This document shows positions 24,930-33,827 of a DNA stretch of 64,000 nucleotides, one piece after another. Positions within the stretch are counted from its first letter, which is position 1, and each line of letters begins with the position of its first letter. The notes below the pieces were generated by a model. That model made no database searches. It was not told the origin of the DNA and saw only the letters and a list, made by a program, of their open reading frames with translations. This stretch comes from Palsa-506 sp963707065. Its GTDB lineage: Bacteria; Actinomycetota; Actinomycetes; Streptosporangiales; Streptosporangiaceae. The stretch is from assembly GCA_963707065.1 (NCBI GenBank), contig CAVPPJ010000005.1, positions 248,001 to 312,000 of the forward strand, in the 5' to 3' direction. A program made the translations under genes and the position numbers.

Positions 24930-26407
24930 TCGGCGGGGCGCCGGAAGCGGCCGGTACCAGGCTGGATGACGTTGAGCGGGCCATCGCGGATATCGCCGCC
25001 GGGCGCGCGGTCGTCGTCGTCGACGACGCGGACCGGGAGAACGAGGGCGACATCATCTTCGCCGCCAGCAAGGCGACCGCCGCGCTGATGGCGTTCACCA
25101 TCCGGCACACCAGCGGCGTGATCTGCGTGCCGATGCCAGGCGAGGAACTCGACCGGCTCCAGCTGCCGCTGATGACGGCGCAGAACAAGGAGCGCATGCG
25201 GACCGCGTTCACCGTCAGCGTGGATGCGCGCGACGGGGTCACCACCGGGATCTCGGCGGCCGACCGGGCCAGGACCGTGCGGACCCTGGTGGACTCGGCG
25301 ACCGAGCCCTATGAGCTGGTCCGGCCGGGGCACATTTTCCCGCTGCGGTATCACGAGGGCGGCGTGCTGCGCCGGCCCGGGCACACCGAGGCGGCGGTCG
25401 ACCTGGCCAGGCTGGCCGGGCTTGCCCCGGTCGGCGTGCTGGCGGAGGTGGTCAACGATGACGGCTCGATGGCCAGGCTGCCGGCCCTGCGGGCCTTCGC
25501 GGACGAGCACGGGCTGGCGCTGATCTCGATTGCGCAGCTGATCGAGTACCGGCGGCACTCCGAGCGTATGGTCCGCCGCGTCGTCGAGACGAGGATGCCG
25601 AACCAGTCCGGCGAATGGCGCGCGTTCGGGTACCTGAGCTCGGTCGACGGCATGGAGCATCTCGCCCTGGTCCTCGGCGACATCGGTGTCCCCGGCGAGG
25701 GCAGCACGACGCCTGGCGGCCTGCCTGTCAACGGCGGCCTGCCTGTCAACGGCGGCCTGCCTGCCAACAGCGGCCTGCCTGCCAACGGCCGCCCGCCTGC
25801 CATTGGCGCGCCGGGCCATGGGGACGCGCCCGCGCACAGCGGCGGGCACGGTGCGGACGGCGTACTTGTGCGGATGCACTCGGAGTGCCTTACCGGGGAC
25901 GTGTTCGGCTCGCAGCGCTGCGACTGCGGCGACCAGCTGGCGGCGGCGATGGCGATGATCGCAGCCGAGGGCCGCGGCATCGTGCTGTACCTGCGCGGCC
26001 ACGAGGGCCGCGGTATCGGGCTGGTCAGCAAGCTTCGCGCTTACCAGCTGCAGGATGGCGGCGCCGACACCGTGGACGCGAACACCGAACTCGGCCTGCC
26101 GGTTGATGCGCGCGAGTACAGCACGGGCGCGCAGATGCTCGCCGACCTCGGGGTCCGCTCGCTGCGGCTGCTGACTAACAATCCGGCTAAGGTCAGCGGG
26201 CTGTCCGGGTTCGGCATCAAGGTGACCGGCCGGGTGCCGCTGCCGGTAACCCCGACACCGGACAACCTGCGCTATCTCAAGGCCAAGCGCGACAGGCTGG
26301 GTCATGAGATTGACAACCTCCCCCCGGACCCCGATGCCCGGCCGTTGCCGAACGCCGGCGCCGCGACGGTCACCGCGCCACGGCCCAGCCCGGCGGGGAC
26401 GCGATGA
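24926..26407 (+). CDS. ribBA: Bifunctional DHBP synthase / GTP cyclohydrolase II
   Basis: Supplies both branches of riboflavin synthesis. The start is the ATG at 24926, overlapping the ribE stop; longer open frame upstream is not used. The RibB domain (about residues 10-210) has VVVVDDADRENEGDIIFAA and RPGHIFPLR. The RibA domain has GSQRCDCGDQL (zinc cysteines, with HSECLTGD just before) and GHEGRGIGL. Between its first strand (LALVLGDIGVPGEG) and the zinc site there is an unusual 50-residue insertion with four or five GGLPVN-type repeats (25715-25804). At 493 residues it is longer than usual because of that insertion and a C-terminal tail. Confidence 0.95.
   Translation: MIGGAPEAAGTRLDDVERAIADIAAGRAVVVVDDADRENEGDIIFAASKATAALMAFTIRHTSGVICVPMPGEELDRLQLPLMTAQNKERMRTAFTVSVDARDGVTTGISAADRARTVRTLVDSATEPYELVRPGHIFPLRYHEGGVLRRPGHTEAAVDLARLAGLAPVGVLAEVVNDDGSMARLPALRAFADEHGLALISIAQLIEYRRHSERMVRRVVETRMPNQSGEWRAFGYLSSVDGMEHLALVLGDIGVPGEGSTTPGGLPVNGGLPVNGGLPANSGLPANGRPPAIGAPGHGDAPAHSGGHGADGVLVRMHSECLTGDVFGSQRCDCGDQLAAAMAMIAAEGRGIVLYLRGHEGRGIGLVSKLRAYQLQDGGADTVDANTELGLPVDAREYSTGAQMLADLGVRSLRLLTNNPAKVSGLSGFGIKVTGRVPLPVTPTPDNLRYLKAKRDRLGHEIDNLPPDPDARPLPNAGAATVTAPRPSPAGTR
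25715..25804 (+). repeat. 18-nt tandem repeats inside ribBA
   Basis: Units of GGCGGCCTGCCTGTCAAC at 25715, 25733, 25751 and 25769, the last two with small changes, then a decayed fifth. They stay in frame and encode GGLPVN/GGLPAN/SGLPAN, inserted in a loop of the GTP cyclohydrolase II domain. Confidence 0.9.
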
Positions 26408-26913
26408 GCGGCCAGGGGCGCCCGGCAGGCCAGGTGGTTGAAGGAGCCGGGCTCAGCCTGGCCATCGTCGCCACCCGGTGGCATGCCGCGATCACCGACA
26501 GCCTGCTGGACCGGGCGGTAGCCGCCGCCGCTGCCTGCGGGATCGGCAACCCGCTGGTCATCCGGGTCCCCGGCGCGGTCGAGCTGCCCGTGGTTGCGGC
26601 TGAGCTCGCCACCAGGAACGACGCCGTGGCTTGCCTCGGAGCGGTGATCCGCGGTGGCACGCCGCACTTCGACTACGTCTGCGACGCGGTGACCTACGGG
26701 CTGACCCGGGCAGCGCTTGATACCGGCACGCCGATCGGCAACGGCGTACTTACCTGCGACACCCTGGATCAGGCAGTAGACCGGTGCGGGCTCGCGGACA
26801 GCAGTGAGGACAAGGGCTGGGACGCGGTCGTAGCCGCCCTGGACACGGCCCTCGCGCTGCGCAGCATCCGCGCACCCGTCGCCCCGGCCGGGGCTAGTCG
26901 CGGGGCCAGGTGA
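26404..26913 (+). CDS. ribH: 6,7-dimethyl-8-ribityllumazine synthase
   Basis: Joins the ribitylaminouracil and DHBP to make lumazine, the substrate of RibE. The 169-residue protein has the family motifs IVATRWHAAITDSLLD, VPGAVELPVVAAEL, CLGAVIRGGTPHFDYVCD (catalytic His) and IGNGVLTCDTLDQA. The ATG overlaps the ribBA stop, so ribE-ribBA-ribH form one unit under the FMN riboswitch. No ribD is present in this window. The last 20 nt overlap the end of the opposing iron-transport ATPase gene. Confidence 0.96.
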   Translation: MSGQGRPAGQVVEGAGLSLAIVATRWHAAITDSLLDRAVAAAAACGIGNPLVIRVPGAVELPVVAAELATRNDAVACLGAVIRGGTPHFDYVCDAVTYGLTRAALDTGTPIGNGVLTCDTLDQAVDRCGLADSSEDKGWDAVVAALDTALALRSIRAPVAPAGASRGAR

Positions 26914-28024
26914 TGACCGGCCCCCGCGCGCGCACCGTGACCGGGGACCCGGGCGCCAGCCGGATGCCGCCGACGGTCCTGACCACGATCACCGGCGTGC
27001 CGGAGTCGTTCTCGGGCTGGACCCGCACCACGGCATCGTGACCGTGGTAGCCGTACGACAGGACCGTGCCGGACAGGCAGCCGGGACCGCCTGCCCCGGA
27101 CGGCTGGAGCTCCAGCTGCTCGGGCCGGATCAGGACGGTCACCGGGCCGGGTGACGACGCGGCCCGGCCGCCGGGTGATACGGGGAGCCGGCCGAAGACG
27201 GTGTCAACCTCGGCAGCCGCGGAACCGGCTGGCCCGGCCCCGTCGGGGTGCCCCGCGGATCGGGCCGGGCCCGCCGGGCCGGCGGACTCTGCCAGCTTCC
27301 CGTCGATCAGGTTCGCATCGCCGATGAACCGGGCCAGGTCGGCGTCCACCGGGCGGACGTAGAGGTCCTGCGGCGCGGCGCACTGGGCGATCTTCCCGTC
27401 GCGCAGGACCGCGACCCGGTCGGCGATGGACAGCGCCTCGTCCTGGTCATGGGTGACCAGGACGGCGGTGATGCCGGTTTCCCGGAACAACTGCTGCACG
27501 TCGGCACGGACGCTGGCGCGCAGGTTCGCGTCGAGCGAGGCAAAGGGCTCGTCGAGCAGCACGATCTCCGGCCGGATCGCCATGGCCCGGGCCAGCGCCA
27601 CCCGCTGCTGCTGGCCGCCGGAGAGCTGATGCGGATAGCGCTTCGCGAGGCCGGCCAGCCCGACCGCGTCCAGCAGGTCGGCCGTCCGGCGCCCGCGGCG
27701 TTCTCTGGCCGGGATCCCGAATCCGACATTGCCCTGGACGGTGAGGTGCGGGAAAAGGCTGCCCTCCTGCGGGACGTAGCCAATCCGCCGCCGTTCCGGC
27801 CCCATGTGCACGCCCGGCCCGTCCGCCATGATGTCGCCGATCGTGACCGTGCCGCCGTCGGCGCGCTCGAAGCCGGCCAGCACCCGCAGCAGCGTGGTCT
27901 TCCCGCTGCCGGACGGCCCGAGGATGGCGGTCAGCGACCCGGCCGGCACCTCCAGATCCACGCCGGTCAGGACCGGAAGGCTGCCAAACGCCTTGTACAG
28001 GCCGGTCACGGCGAGCTGTGTCAT
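26894..28024 (-). CDS. fbpC: Ferric iron ABC transporter ATP-binding protein (FbpC-like)
   Basis: Energises uptake of ferric iron through the membrane permease encoded next to it. Walker A is GPSGSGKTT (residues about 36-44), the ABC signature LSGGQQQRVALARAMA is followed by Walker B IVLLDEPFASLD, and the switch His lies in LVTHDQDEAL. The C-terminal 130 residues form a TOBE-like regulatory domain (TVLIRPEQLELQ) with a Gly/Ala linker. The stop of fbpB lies 6 nt upstream, so it is last in the fbpA-fbpB-fbpC operon. Polyamine or sulfate transport is less likely given the FbpA-type partner and iron box. Confidence 0.88.
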   Translation of the reverse strand: MTQLAVTGLYKAFGSLPVLTGVDLEVPAGSLTAILGPSGSGKTTLLRVLAGFERADGGTVTIGDIMADGPGVHMGPERRRIGYVPQEGSLFPHLTVQGNVGFGIPARERRGRRTADLLDAVGLAGLAKRYPHQLSGGQQQRVALARAMAIRPEIVLLDEPFASLDANLRASVRADVQQLFRETGITAVLVTHDQDEALSIADRVAVLRDGKIAQCAAPQDLYVRPVDADLARFIGDANLIDGKLAESAGPAGPARSAGHPDGAGPAGSAAAEVDTVFGRLPVSPGGRAASSPGPVTVLIRPEQLELQPSGAGGPGCLSGTVLSYGYHGHDAVVRVQPENDSGTPVIVVRTVGGIRLAPGSPVTVRARGPVITWPRD

Positions 28025-28029
28025 GCCAT

Positions 28030-29637
28030 CTATCTTCGCGCGTGCGCGGAGCGATCGAAGAACCGCCCGAGCACATAACTCGGCACCGCGGCCACCGCGA
28101 TCATGACGAGCGCGAACGGGGCCGCCTGGCCATAGGAAACGTTCTGCTCGTAGACCCAGAACTGGGTGGCCAGGGTCGCCGCGCCGGTCGGGATCAGCAG
28201 CAGGGTCGCGGTGAGCTCGGTGACCACCGACAGGAACACCAGGCAGAACGCAGCCGCCAGGCCCGGTCCCGTCAGCCGGAGGGTCACCCGCCAGAGCACG
28301 GCCAGCCTGCGCTGCCCGAGCGAGCGGGCTACCTCGTCCAGGCTGACGGGCGCCCGCGCCAGGGATGCCTTGACGCCGACCAGCGCGAGCGGGAAGAACA
28401 TGATCGCGTAGCAGAGGATCAGCAGCGGTGCGCTCTGGTACAGGAACCCGTTGCCATAGCGCTCGGTGAAGTAGGACAGCGCGAAAGCGATCACCACGCC
28501 GGGCACGGCGAGCACCAGGTACGTACTGCGCTCCAGCATGTTCCTCGCGCGGCCGGGGTACCTGACCGCCAGCATCGCGACGGGAAGGGCCAGCACAGTA
28601 TCGATGACACCGGCCCCGCCGCCGTACAGCGCGGTCTGGCCCGCTGCCGCGGGCAGTGATACGGCGTCCAGGGAGTGCGCGCCGCCCTCGAAGATCCAGT
28701 AAATGCTGGCGCCGACCGGTACCCCGAGCGCTAGCGCGATGAGCAACGCGAATCCTGCCAGCACGGGGGTCGCCGCGCGGCCGAGCCGGTGCGGCGAGAT
28801 CTGCCGCGCGGCAAGTGCCCCCGACCGGCTCACCCGCCCCCGGCCACGGAGCACCCCCTCGGCGGCCAGCACGATCAGGCTGAGCAGGACGAGCACCAGG
28901 GAGAGGGCGCTAGCGGTGGACAGGCTGAACGAGGTAGAGAGCTCGCTGAAGATCTCGGTCGTGAAGGTCTGGTAGCCGAGGATCTCGAACGCGCCGTACT
29001 CGGCGAGCATGACGAGGGCGACCAGCAGGCAGCCGCCGAGGATGGCCCCCCGCGCCTGGCGCAGCGTGATCCGGAAGAACGTGCGCACCCGGCCGGTGCC
29101 CAGGCTCCGCGCCACCTCTTCCTGGCCCGGGTCGGCGGCCCGCAGGCTGGCTGCTACCGGCAGGTAGACCAGCGGGTAGACGGCAAGCGTCATCACCAGG
29201 ACCGCGCCGCGGAAGCCCTGCACCCAGCTCCAGAGCGACACCCAGCCGAAGCTCACCACGAAGTCCGGGATGGCCAGCGGCACCACGACCAGCACCGCCC
29301 AGATCCGCCGCCCGGGCAGGTCAGTCCGCTCGACGCACCAGGCCGCCGCGGTGCCGAGGACGGCGCAGAGGGCCGTGACCACCAGGGTGAGCCGGATCGT
29401 GTTCCAGAGCAGCTCGCGGGTCAGGCCGCGGAAGATCAACCGGGTCACTACCGACGTGCCGGCCCCGTGCGCCTCGATCAGCAGGAAGACGAGCGGGAGC
29501 GCGAGCAGCGCCGCTACGGCGGCGCTGGCGACGATCAGGGCCACCGGGCGGCGTGCCCGCCGGGCGGCAGGCGTCCTGGCGTCCTGGGGCCGGTGCCGCA
29601 GCGGGCCGGGCGTGGCGAGTACCGGCGGCGCGGCCAC
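28030..29637 (-). CDS. fbpB: Ferric iron ABC transporter permease (FbpB-like, fused double permease)
   Basis: A 535-residue integral membrane protein with about twelve hydrophobic segments forming two homologous permease halves, as in iron FbpB proteins. Each half has an EAA-type loop (EEVARSLGTGRVRTFFRITL near residue 180; LDEVARSLGQRRLAVLWRVTL near 435) that contacts the ATPase. The GTG start at 29637 has only a weak ribosome site, and a later start cannot be excluded. It lies 28 nt downstream of fbpA and 5 nt before fbpC. Confidence 0.88.
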   Translation of the reverse strand: MAAPPVLATPGPLRHRPQDARTPAARRARRPVALIVASAAVAALLALPLVFLLIEAHGAGTSVVTRLIFRGLTRELLWNTIRLTLVVTALCAVLGTAAAWCVERTDLPGRRIWAVLVVVPLAIPDFVVSFGWVSLWSWVQGFRGAVLVMTLAVYPLVYLPVAASLRAADPGQEEVARSLGTGRVRTFFRITLRQARGAILGGCLLVALVMLAEYGAFEILGYQTFTTEIFSELSTSFSLSTASALSLVLVLLSLIVLAAEGVLRGRGRVSRSGALAARQISPHRLGRAATPVLAGFALLIALALGVPVGASIYWIFEGGAHSLDAVSLPAAAGQTALYGGGAGVIDTVLALPVAMLAVRYPGRARNMLERSTYLVLAVPGVVIAFALSYFTERYGNGFLYQSAPLLILCYAIMFFPLALVGVKASLARAPVSLDEVARSLGQRRLAVLWRVTLRLTGPGLAAAFCLVFLSVVTELTATLLLIPTGAATLATQFWVYEQNVSYGQAAPFALVMIAVAAVPSYVLGRFFDRSAHARR

Positions 29638-29665
29638 TACGGCCGCCCGGCGCCGGACGGCGGCG

Positions 29666-30745
29666 TCACAGCAGTCCGGCTTCGCGCAGGATATTGATGG
29701 CCGTGAGCCCGTCGCCGAGCTCGCCGACCGTAATCGGATAAGGCTGCAGCTGAGCTAGCGGCGTCTCCGGGGCCAGGGTCGTCACGCCGGAGGCGATCGG
29801 GTACTCGAAGCTGATCGACTTGGCCGGGTTGCCGATAATCTCCTGCCCCTGCTTGCTGACCAGGAAGGCCAGGAATTTCTGCGCCGCGGCCTGGTTCTTG
29901 CTCGATTTCAGCACCGCGGCGCCGGAGACGTCGATCACGTAGCCGGGATCATGCGCGGCGAAGTGAGTAATTTTCGAATGAATCCTGTCCGCGCCGATCT
30001 GGGCCCGCAGGCGGTACCAGTAATACTGGTTGATGACCCCGAAGGCGACCGTGCCGGAATTGACATCTGCCGCGATCGTCTCGTTGTCGGGGTAGACGTG
30101 ACCGCCCGCGTTCGCCTTCACCGACTTCAGCCAGCTCAGCGTGGCGGCCTTGCCGTCAGCGTGGAGCACTGAGGTGACGACGGACTGAAAATCGGTCTCC
30201 GAGGGCGCGATCGCGAGCTTGCCGCGGTATTTCGGCTCGGCGAGCTGGCGTATCCCGGTCGGCAGCTGGCTCGCCGAGATCAGGGCCGGGTTGTAGATGA
30301 GCACGCTCACCCGTGCTGATACCCCGACCCAGTCCCCTTGCGGTGAGTTGTACTTCGCCGGCGTGCGCGCGAGCGTGGCCGGGTCGACCTGCGCCAGCAG
30401 TCCCTGCTGCTGGAGGTGCTCAAGCGGCGGGCTGTTCTCGGTGAAGAACACATCCGCGGGGGAATGGGATCCCTCGGTCACGATCTCGTCGGCCAGCGTG
30501 TCCTCGTCGTTAGGGCGGATATTGACGTCGATCCCGGTCTTCTGCTCGAACGCGTTGACCAGGGCCTGCGTCGTCTGCGGGTGCTGGCCGCTGTAGAGAG
30601 TGATCGACTTCCCGGCTGATCCGGCAGCGCCGCCGCCGCATCCGGCGAGCAGGCTGCAGGCCAGTGCGAGCAGAGCTGCCAAGGGCAGCAGGCTCCGCCT
30701 CGTGCCGTTGCGGGGCGGGCGGAGATTCCTCGACCTGCTGACCAC
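29666..30745 (-). CDS. fbpA: Ferric iron-binding lipoprotein (FbpA-like)
   Basis: Extracellular substrate-binding component. The N-terminal lipoprotein signal has a twin-Arg-poor basic start, a Leu/Ala-rich core and a lipobox LLAGC, so the mature protein is anchored at Cys near residue 35. The mature start ITLYSGQHPQTTQALVNAF and the C-terminal NQYYWYRLR, with its adjacent tyrosines, match ferric-binding FbpA/SfuA proteins. The GTG at 30745 follows AGGGAGG. Upstream lies an IdeR/DtxR-like operator, which fits induction under iron limitation. It is the first gene of the leftward operon. Confidence 0.9.
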   Translation of the reverse strand: MVSRSRNLRPPRNGTRRSLLPLAALLALACSLLAGCGGGAAGSAGKSITLYSGQHPQTTQALVNAFEQKTGIDVNIRPNDEDTLADEIVTEGSHSPADVFFTENSPPLEHLQQQGLLAQVDPATLARTPAKYNSPQGDWVGVSARVSVLIYNPALISASQLPTGIRQLAEPKYRGKLAIAPSETDFQSVVTSVLHADGKAATLSWLKSVKANAGGHVYPDNETIAADVNSGTVAFGVINQYYWYRLRAQIGADRIHSKITHFAAHDPGYVIDVSGAAVLKSSKNQAAAQKFLAFLVSKQGQEIIGNPAKSISFEYPIASGVTTLAPETPLAQLQPYPITVGELGDGLTAINILREAGLL

Positions 30746-31051
30746 AGCGGCTGCCTCCCTAAACTGCCAGAATCCGGTCCATGGCGGGATTCCCGGCCAG
30801 GAGAATGTAGCTTAGGCTAACCTAACAAACACAGTCAATCTGGGTCCGCAGGGTCTCCGCAGGTCTCCGCACGGCGTCCTGGCGGACCCCGCGAGAGCCC
30901 CAGGCGGACCCGCCGAAGGGGGCCCGTCGGCGGTGCCCTGGTGGCCGCCGCTGTGGCCGGAATGAACCCGCGGGCGATCGCGGGCATCGCCATCGGCGGT
31001 GCCCTCCGCGTAACCTGGGATTACTGCGACAGAAGTGCCGAGGGGACCGGC
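30746..31051. other. Divergent intergenic region between fbpA and xdhC
   Basis: About 300 bases with the iron box near the fbpA side and GC-rich sequence with short GCGGACCC-type repeats near 30890-30930. An open frame extends xdhC upstream to 30941 but lacks a ribosome site and family similarity. The rest shows nothing I can support. Confidence 0.5.
30807..30825 (-). promoter_or_regulatory. IdeR/DtxR-type iron box
   Basis: On the minus strand the 19-mer TTAGGTTAGCCTAAGCTAC matches 17 of 19 positions of the palindromic DtxR/IdeR consensus (TTAGGTTAGSCTAACCTAA). It lies 62 bp upstream of the fbpA start in the only AT-rich patch of the intergenic region, so an iron-loaded DtxR-family repressor would block transcription of fbpABC. 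Confidence 0.88.
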
Positions 31052-32167
31052 GTGCGAGACATCCTGGATCCGATCGTGAAGTGGTGGACGGCCGGAGAGA
31101 CGTTCGGCCTGGCCACTGTCGTGCGCACGTTCAGCAGCGCCCCCCGCGAGCCAGGTGCGGCGCTGGCCGTGTCCGGCGGCGGCGAGGTCGTCGGCAGCGT
31201 CTCCGGCGGCTGCGTCGAAGGCGCCGTCTACGAGCTCACCGGCAGTGTCATCGAGAGCGGGCAGCCGGTCCTGCAGACCTACGGCGTGAGCGACAACGAT
31301 GCGTTCGCCGTCGGCCTGACCTGCGGTGGCATCATCGACATCTTCGTCGAGCCGATCAGCCGCGAGCGCTTTCCTGAGCTGGGCGATATCGCGGCGGCCG
31401 TCCGGGGCGACAGGCCGCTGGCCGTGGCCACCGTGATCGACGGCCCCGGCAAGACCGGTGCCCGGCGGGTGATCTTCCCCGCGGGTGATCAGGGGGTGGG
31501 CACTGCCGAGACGCTCGGATCCGGCGACCGGCTGGATCAGGCCGTGGACGACGACGCGCGCGGCATGCTGGCCCAGGGCGTCACGGGCGTGCGCCGCTAC
31601 GGCCCGGACGGGGAGCGGCGCAGGGACGAGCTCGGCGTCTTCGTGCAGTCGTTCGCCCCGCCGCCGCGGATGCTGGTGTTCGGCGCGATCGACTTCGCCG
31701 CGGCCGTCGCCAGGGCAGGCAAGTTCCTCGGCTACCGGGTGACCGTCTGTGATGCCCGGCCGGTCTTCGCCACTGCCGCGCGCTTCCCGGACGCGGATGA
31801 GGTGGTGACCGACTGGCCGCACCGCTACCTGTCCAGGATCACGGTGGATGAACGCACCGTGATCTGCGTGCTGACCCACGATCCCAAGTTCGACGTTCCG
31901 CTGCTGGAGGTGGCGCTGCGAACGCCTGCCGCCTACATCGGGGCCATGGGCAGCAGGCGCACGCACGAGGACCGGCTGGAGCGGTTGCGCGAGGTCGGCC
32001 TGGCCGAGGACGAGCTGGCCAGGCTCCGCTCGCCGATCGGGCTTGACCTCGGGGCCAGGACGCCGGAGGAGACCGCGGTGGCGATCGCCGCCGAGCTCAT
32101 CCAGCTGCGCTGGGGCGGATCCGGCAAGCCGCTCACCGGCACCACCGGGCGGATCCACCACGGCTGA
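31052..32167 (+). CDS. XdhC/CoxI family molybdoenzyme maturation protein
   Basis: XdhC-type chaperones bind the molybdenum cofactor, promote its sulfuration and deliver it to xanthine dehydrogenase-like enzymes. The GTG at 31052 is preferred: AGGGGA lies 5 nt upstream and the protein then starts like family members (RDILDPIVKWWTAGETFGLATVVRTFSSAP). The XdhC N-terminal domain has SGGCVEGAVY and YGVSDNDAFAVGLTCGG. The C-terminal Rossmann domain has MLVFGAIDFAAAVARAG and YIGAMGSRRTHEDR. It is followed 56 nt later by mocA. No molybdenum hydroxylase subunit gene is in this window, so its client must be elsewhere. Confidence 0.9.
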   Translation: MRDILDPIVKWWTAGETFGLATVVRTFSSAPREPGAALAVSGGGEVVGSVSGGCVEGAVYELTGSVIESGQPVLQTYGVSDNDAFAVGLTCGGIIDIFVEPISRERFPELGDIAAAVRGDRPLAVATVIDGPGKTGARRVIFPAGDQGVGTAETLGSGDRLDQAVDDDARGMLAQGVTGVRRYGPDGERRRDELGVFVQSFAPPPRMLVFGAIDFAAAVARAGKFLGYRVTVCDARPVFATAARFPDADEVVTDWPHRYLSRITVDERTVICVLTHDPKFDVPLLEVALRTPAAYIGAMGSRRTHEDRLERLREVGLAEDELARLRSPIGLDLGARTPEETAVAIAAELIQLRWGGSGKPLTGTTGRIHHG

Positions 32168-32223
32168 CCGCCGCCGGCGCTGGCCCTGACGCTGGCCGGT
32201 CCGGCACCTTAGGGTGGGCAAGC

Positions 32224-32904
32224 GTGGAGCCTTACGTCGCCGGCGTCCTGCTCGCAGCGGGCGCCGGGAGCCGCCTCGGCCAGCCCAAGGCAACCGTCGA
32301 GGTCCGCGGCGAGCCGCTGGCCCGCCGGGGGGTCGCGCTGCTGCGTGACGGCGGCGCGCAGCCCATCGTGGTCGTTACCGGAGCGGTGGCCGTCGACCTG
32401 CCGGGCGTACTGGTCGTGCACAACCCCGGCTGGCGCAGCGGCATGGGCTCGTCGCTGGCGGCCGGGCTGGCGATGGTCCCGGACAGCTGCGAAGCGGCCG
32501 TGATCGCCCTGGTGGACCAGCCGCTGGTCGGGCCGGAGGCCGTGCGGCGGCTCATCGCCGCCTACCGGGCGGGCGCCAGGGTCGCGGTCGCGGCCTATGA
32601 CGGCAGGCCGCGCAACCCGGTGCTGATCGCCCGCGAGCACTGGCCGGAGGTAACTGCCCTGGCTGTCGGCGATACCGGCGCGCGGCCTTTCCTCCGGGCG
32701 CACCCGGCGCTGGTTACGCCGGTGGAGTGCGGCGACACCGGCAGCCCCGACGACGTCGATACCCGTGCCGACCTCGCGCGCATCGAAGGGCTGGCCGGGC
32801 AACGAGGACCCAGCACCGGGAGATCCAGTACCGGGGGATCAAGTACCGGGGGATCAAGTACCGGCGGTGCCGCCACCGGGGGAGCCGGGCCGGGCCAGGG
32901 CTAG
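32224..32904 (+). CDS. mocA: Molybdenum cofactor cytidylyltransferase-like NTP transferase (MocA family)
   Basis: Transfers CMP (or GMP) to molybdopterin to make the dinucleotide cofactor. The nucleotide-binding loop LLAAGAGSRLGQPKA is at residues 9-23. It is followed by NPGWRSGMGSSLAAG and the metal-site ALVDQPLVG. Function is inferred from this pattern and from the XdhC neighbour. The catalytic part ends near residue 190; the last 30 residues are a SSTGG repeat tail from 15-nt units (about 32822-32880). The stop codon shares a CTAG with the opposing epimerase. Confidence 0.85.
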   Translation: MEPYVAGVLLAAGAGSRLGQPKATVEVRGEPLARRGVALLRDGGAQPIVVVTGAVAVDLPGVLVVHNPGWRSGMGSSLAAGLAMVPDSCEAAVIALVDQPLVGPEAVRRLIAAYRAGARVAVAAYDGRPRNPVLIAREHWPEVTALAVGDTGARPFLRAHPALVTPVECGDTGSPDDVDTRADLARIEGLAGQRGPSTGRSSTGGSSTGGSSTGGAATGGAGPGQG

Positions 32905-33827
32905 CTCACCTGGATGCCCCACTCGGTCGTCACGCTGCTGCCCGGCTCCAGCGTGATCAGGTCCAGGCCCGTAACGAAGGCGTTCGGCGGGCACGTCATC
33001 GGCTCGACGGCTAGCGCGCGCCTGCGATGCGGCGCGGCCAGCGCGTCCCCGGTGAATACCTGCAGCCAGTGATAGCCCTGGCCGGCCCAGAACGACACCT
33101 GCCTGCCCGCCGTGCTGAGCCGGGCCCAGGCCAGGCCGTCAGCGTCCCTGTCGAGGCCGGTGAACGCATGGTCGAGGCTGGTCGCGCCGATCGTGCGGGA
33201 CATCCGGAAGTCCTGCGGCGTGCCGTTGACATCCTCCGGCGCCGCGGCCGGTATCCCGCGGGAGTCGGCCGGCAGCCACCGGGCCGCGGGCAGCACAAGC
33301 TCGCACTCGTCGATGGCGGGCGTGCCCGCGGTCAGGTACGGGTGAGATCCGGTGCCGTAGGGGGCCGGCCTGGTGCCCGCATTCCGCGCGGTGATGCTGA
33401 CCTGCAGCCCGCCGTCGGCGCTGAGCCGGTACTCAGCCCCCAGGTCCAGGCAGAACGGGTAGCCCGGCCGACCGTGCAGCAGGTGCCTGAGCAGCACGCG
33501 GCCTGGCTCGTTCTCGCTGATCTGCCAGCCGGCCCAGCGGGTGAGGCCGTGAATCGCATTGCCGTTGGCGGGCTCGCTCAGATCCAGCTGGCGCGTCGTT
33601 CCGCCGAAGCTGTAGCGGCCGCCGTCAACGCGGTTCGGCCAGGGTGCGAGCAACTGGCCCGCGCCGGCCGGCGGCAGCTCATCGGGCTCGTATTCGGAGA
33701 TGACCGGCTGGCCGCGGTAACTCAGCTGGCGCAGCCCGGCGCCGAGCTCGGTAATGGTGGCGCGGTAGTCACCGGCGGAGATCTCGTACTGCGCACCGGT
33801 CAGCGGAATCAATGTCTGCTTTGCCAT
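32901..33827 (-). CDS. Aldose 1-epimerase family protein
   Basis: Mutarotates aldohexoses such as galactose or glucose. The ATG at 33827 is preferred to the far-upstream open frame because AGGCACC precedes it and the protein then starts at the first strand (TLIPLTGAQYEISAGDYRAT). Family features are present: NRVDGGRYSFGG, the histidine in NAIHGLTRWAG, the catalytic His in GSHPYL, and the late acidic residue in LAVEPMTCPPNAF. The 308-residue length is normal. Sugar specificity cannot be read from sequence. Confidence 0.92.
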   Translation of the reverse strand: MAKQTLIPLTGAQYEISAGDYRATITELGAGLRQLSYRGQPVISEYEPDELPPAGAGQLLAPWPNRVDGGRYSFGGTTRQLDLSEPANGNAIHGLTRWAGWQISENEPGRVLLRHLLHGRPGYPFCLDLGAEYRLSADGGLQVSITARNAGTRPAPYGTGSHPYLTAGTPAIDECELVLPAARWLPADSRGIPAAAPEDVNGTPQDFRMSRTIGATSLDHAFTGLDRDADGLAWARLSTAGRQVSFWAGQGYHWLQVFTGDALAAPHRRRALAVEPMTCPPNAFVTGLDLITLEPGSSVTTEWGIQVS

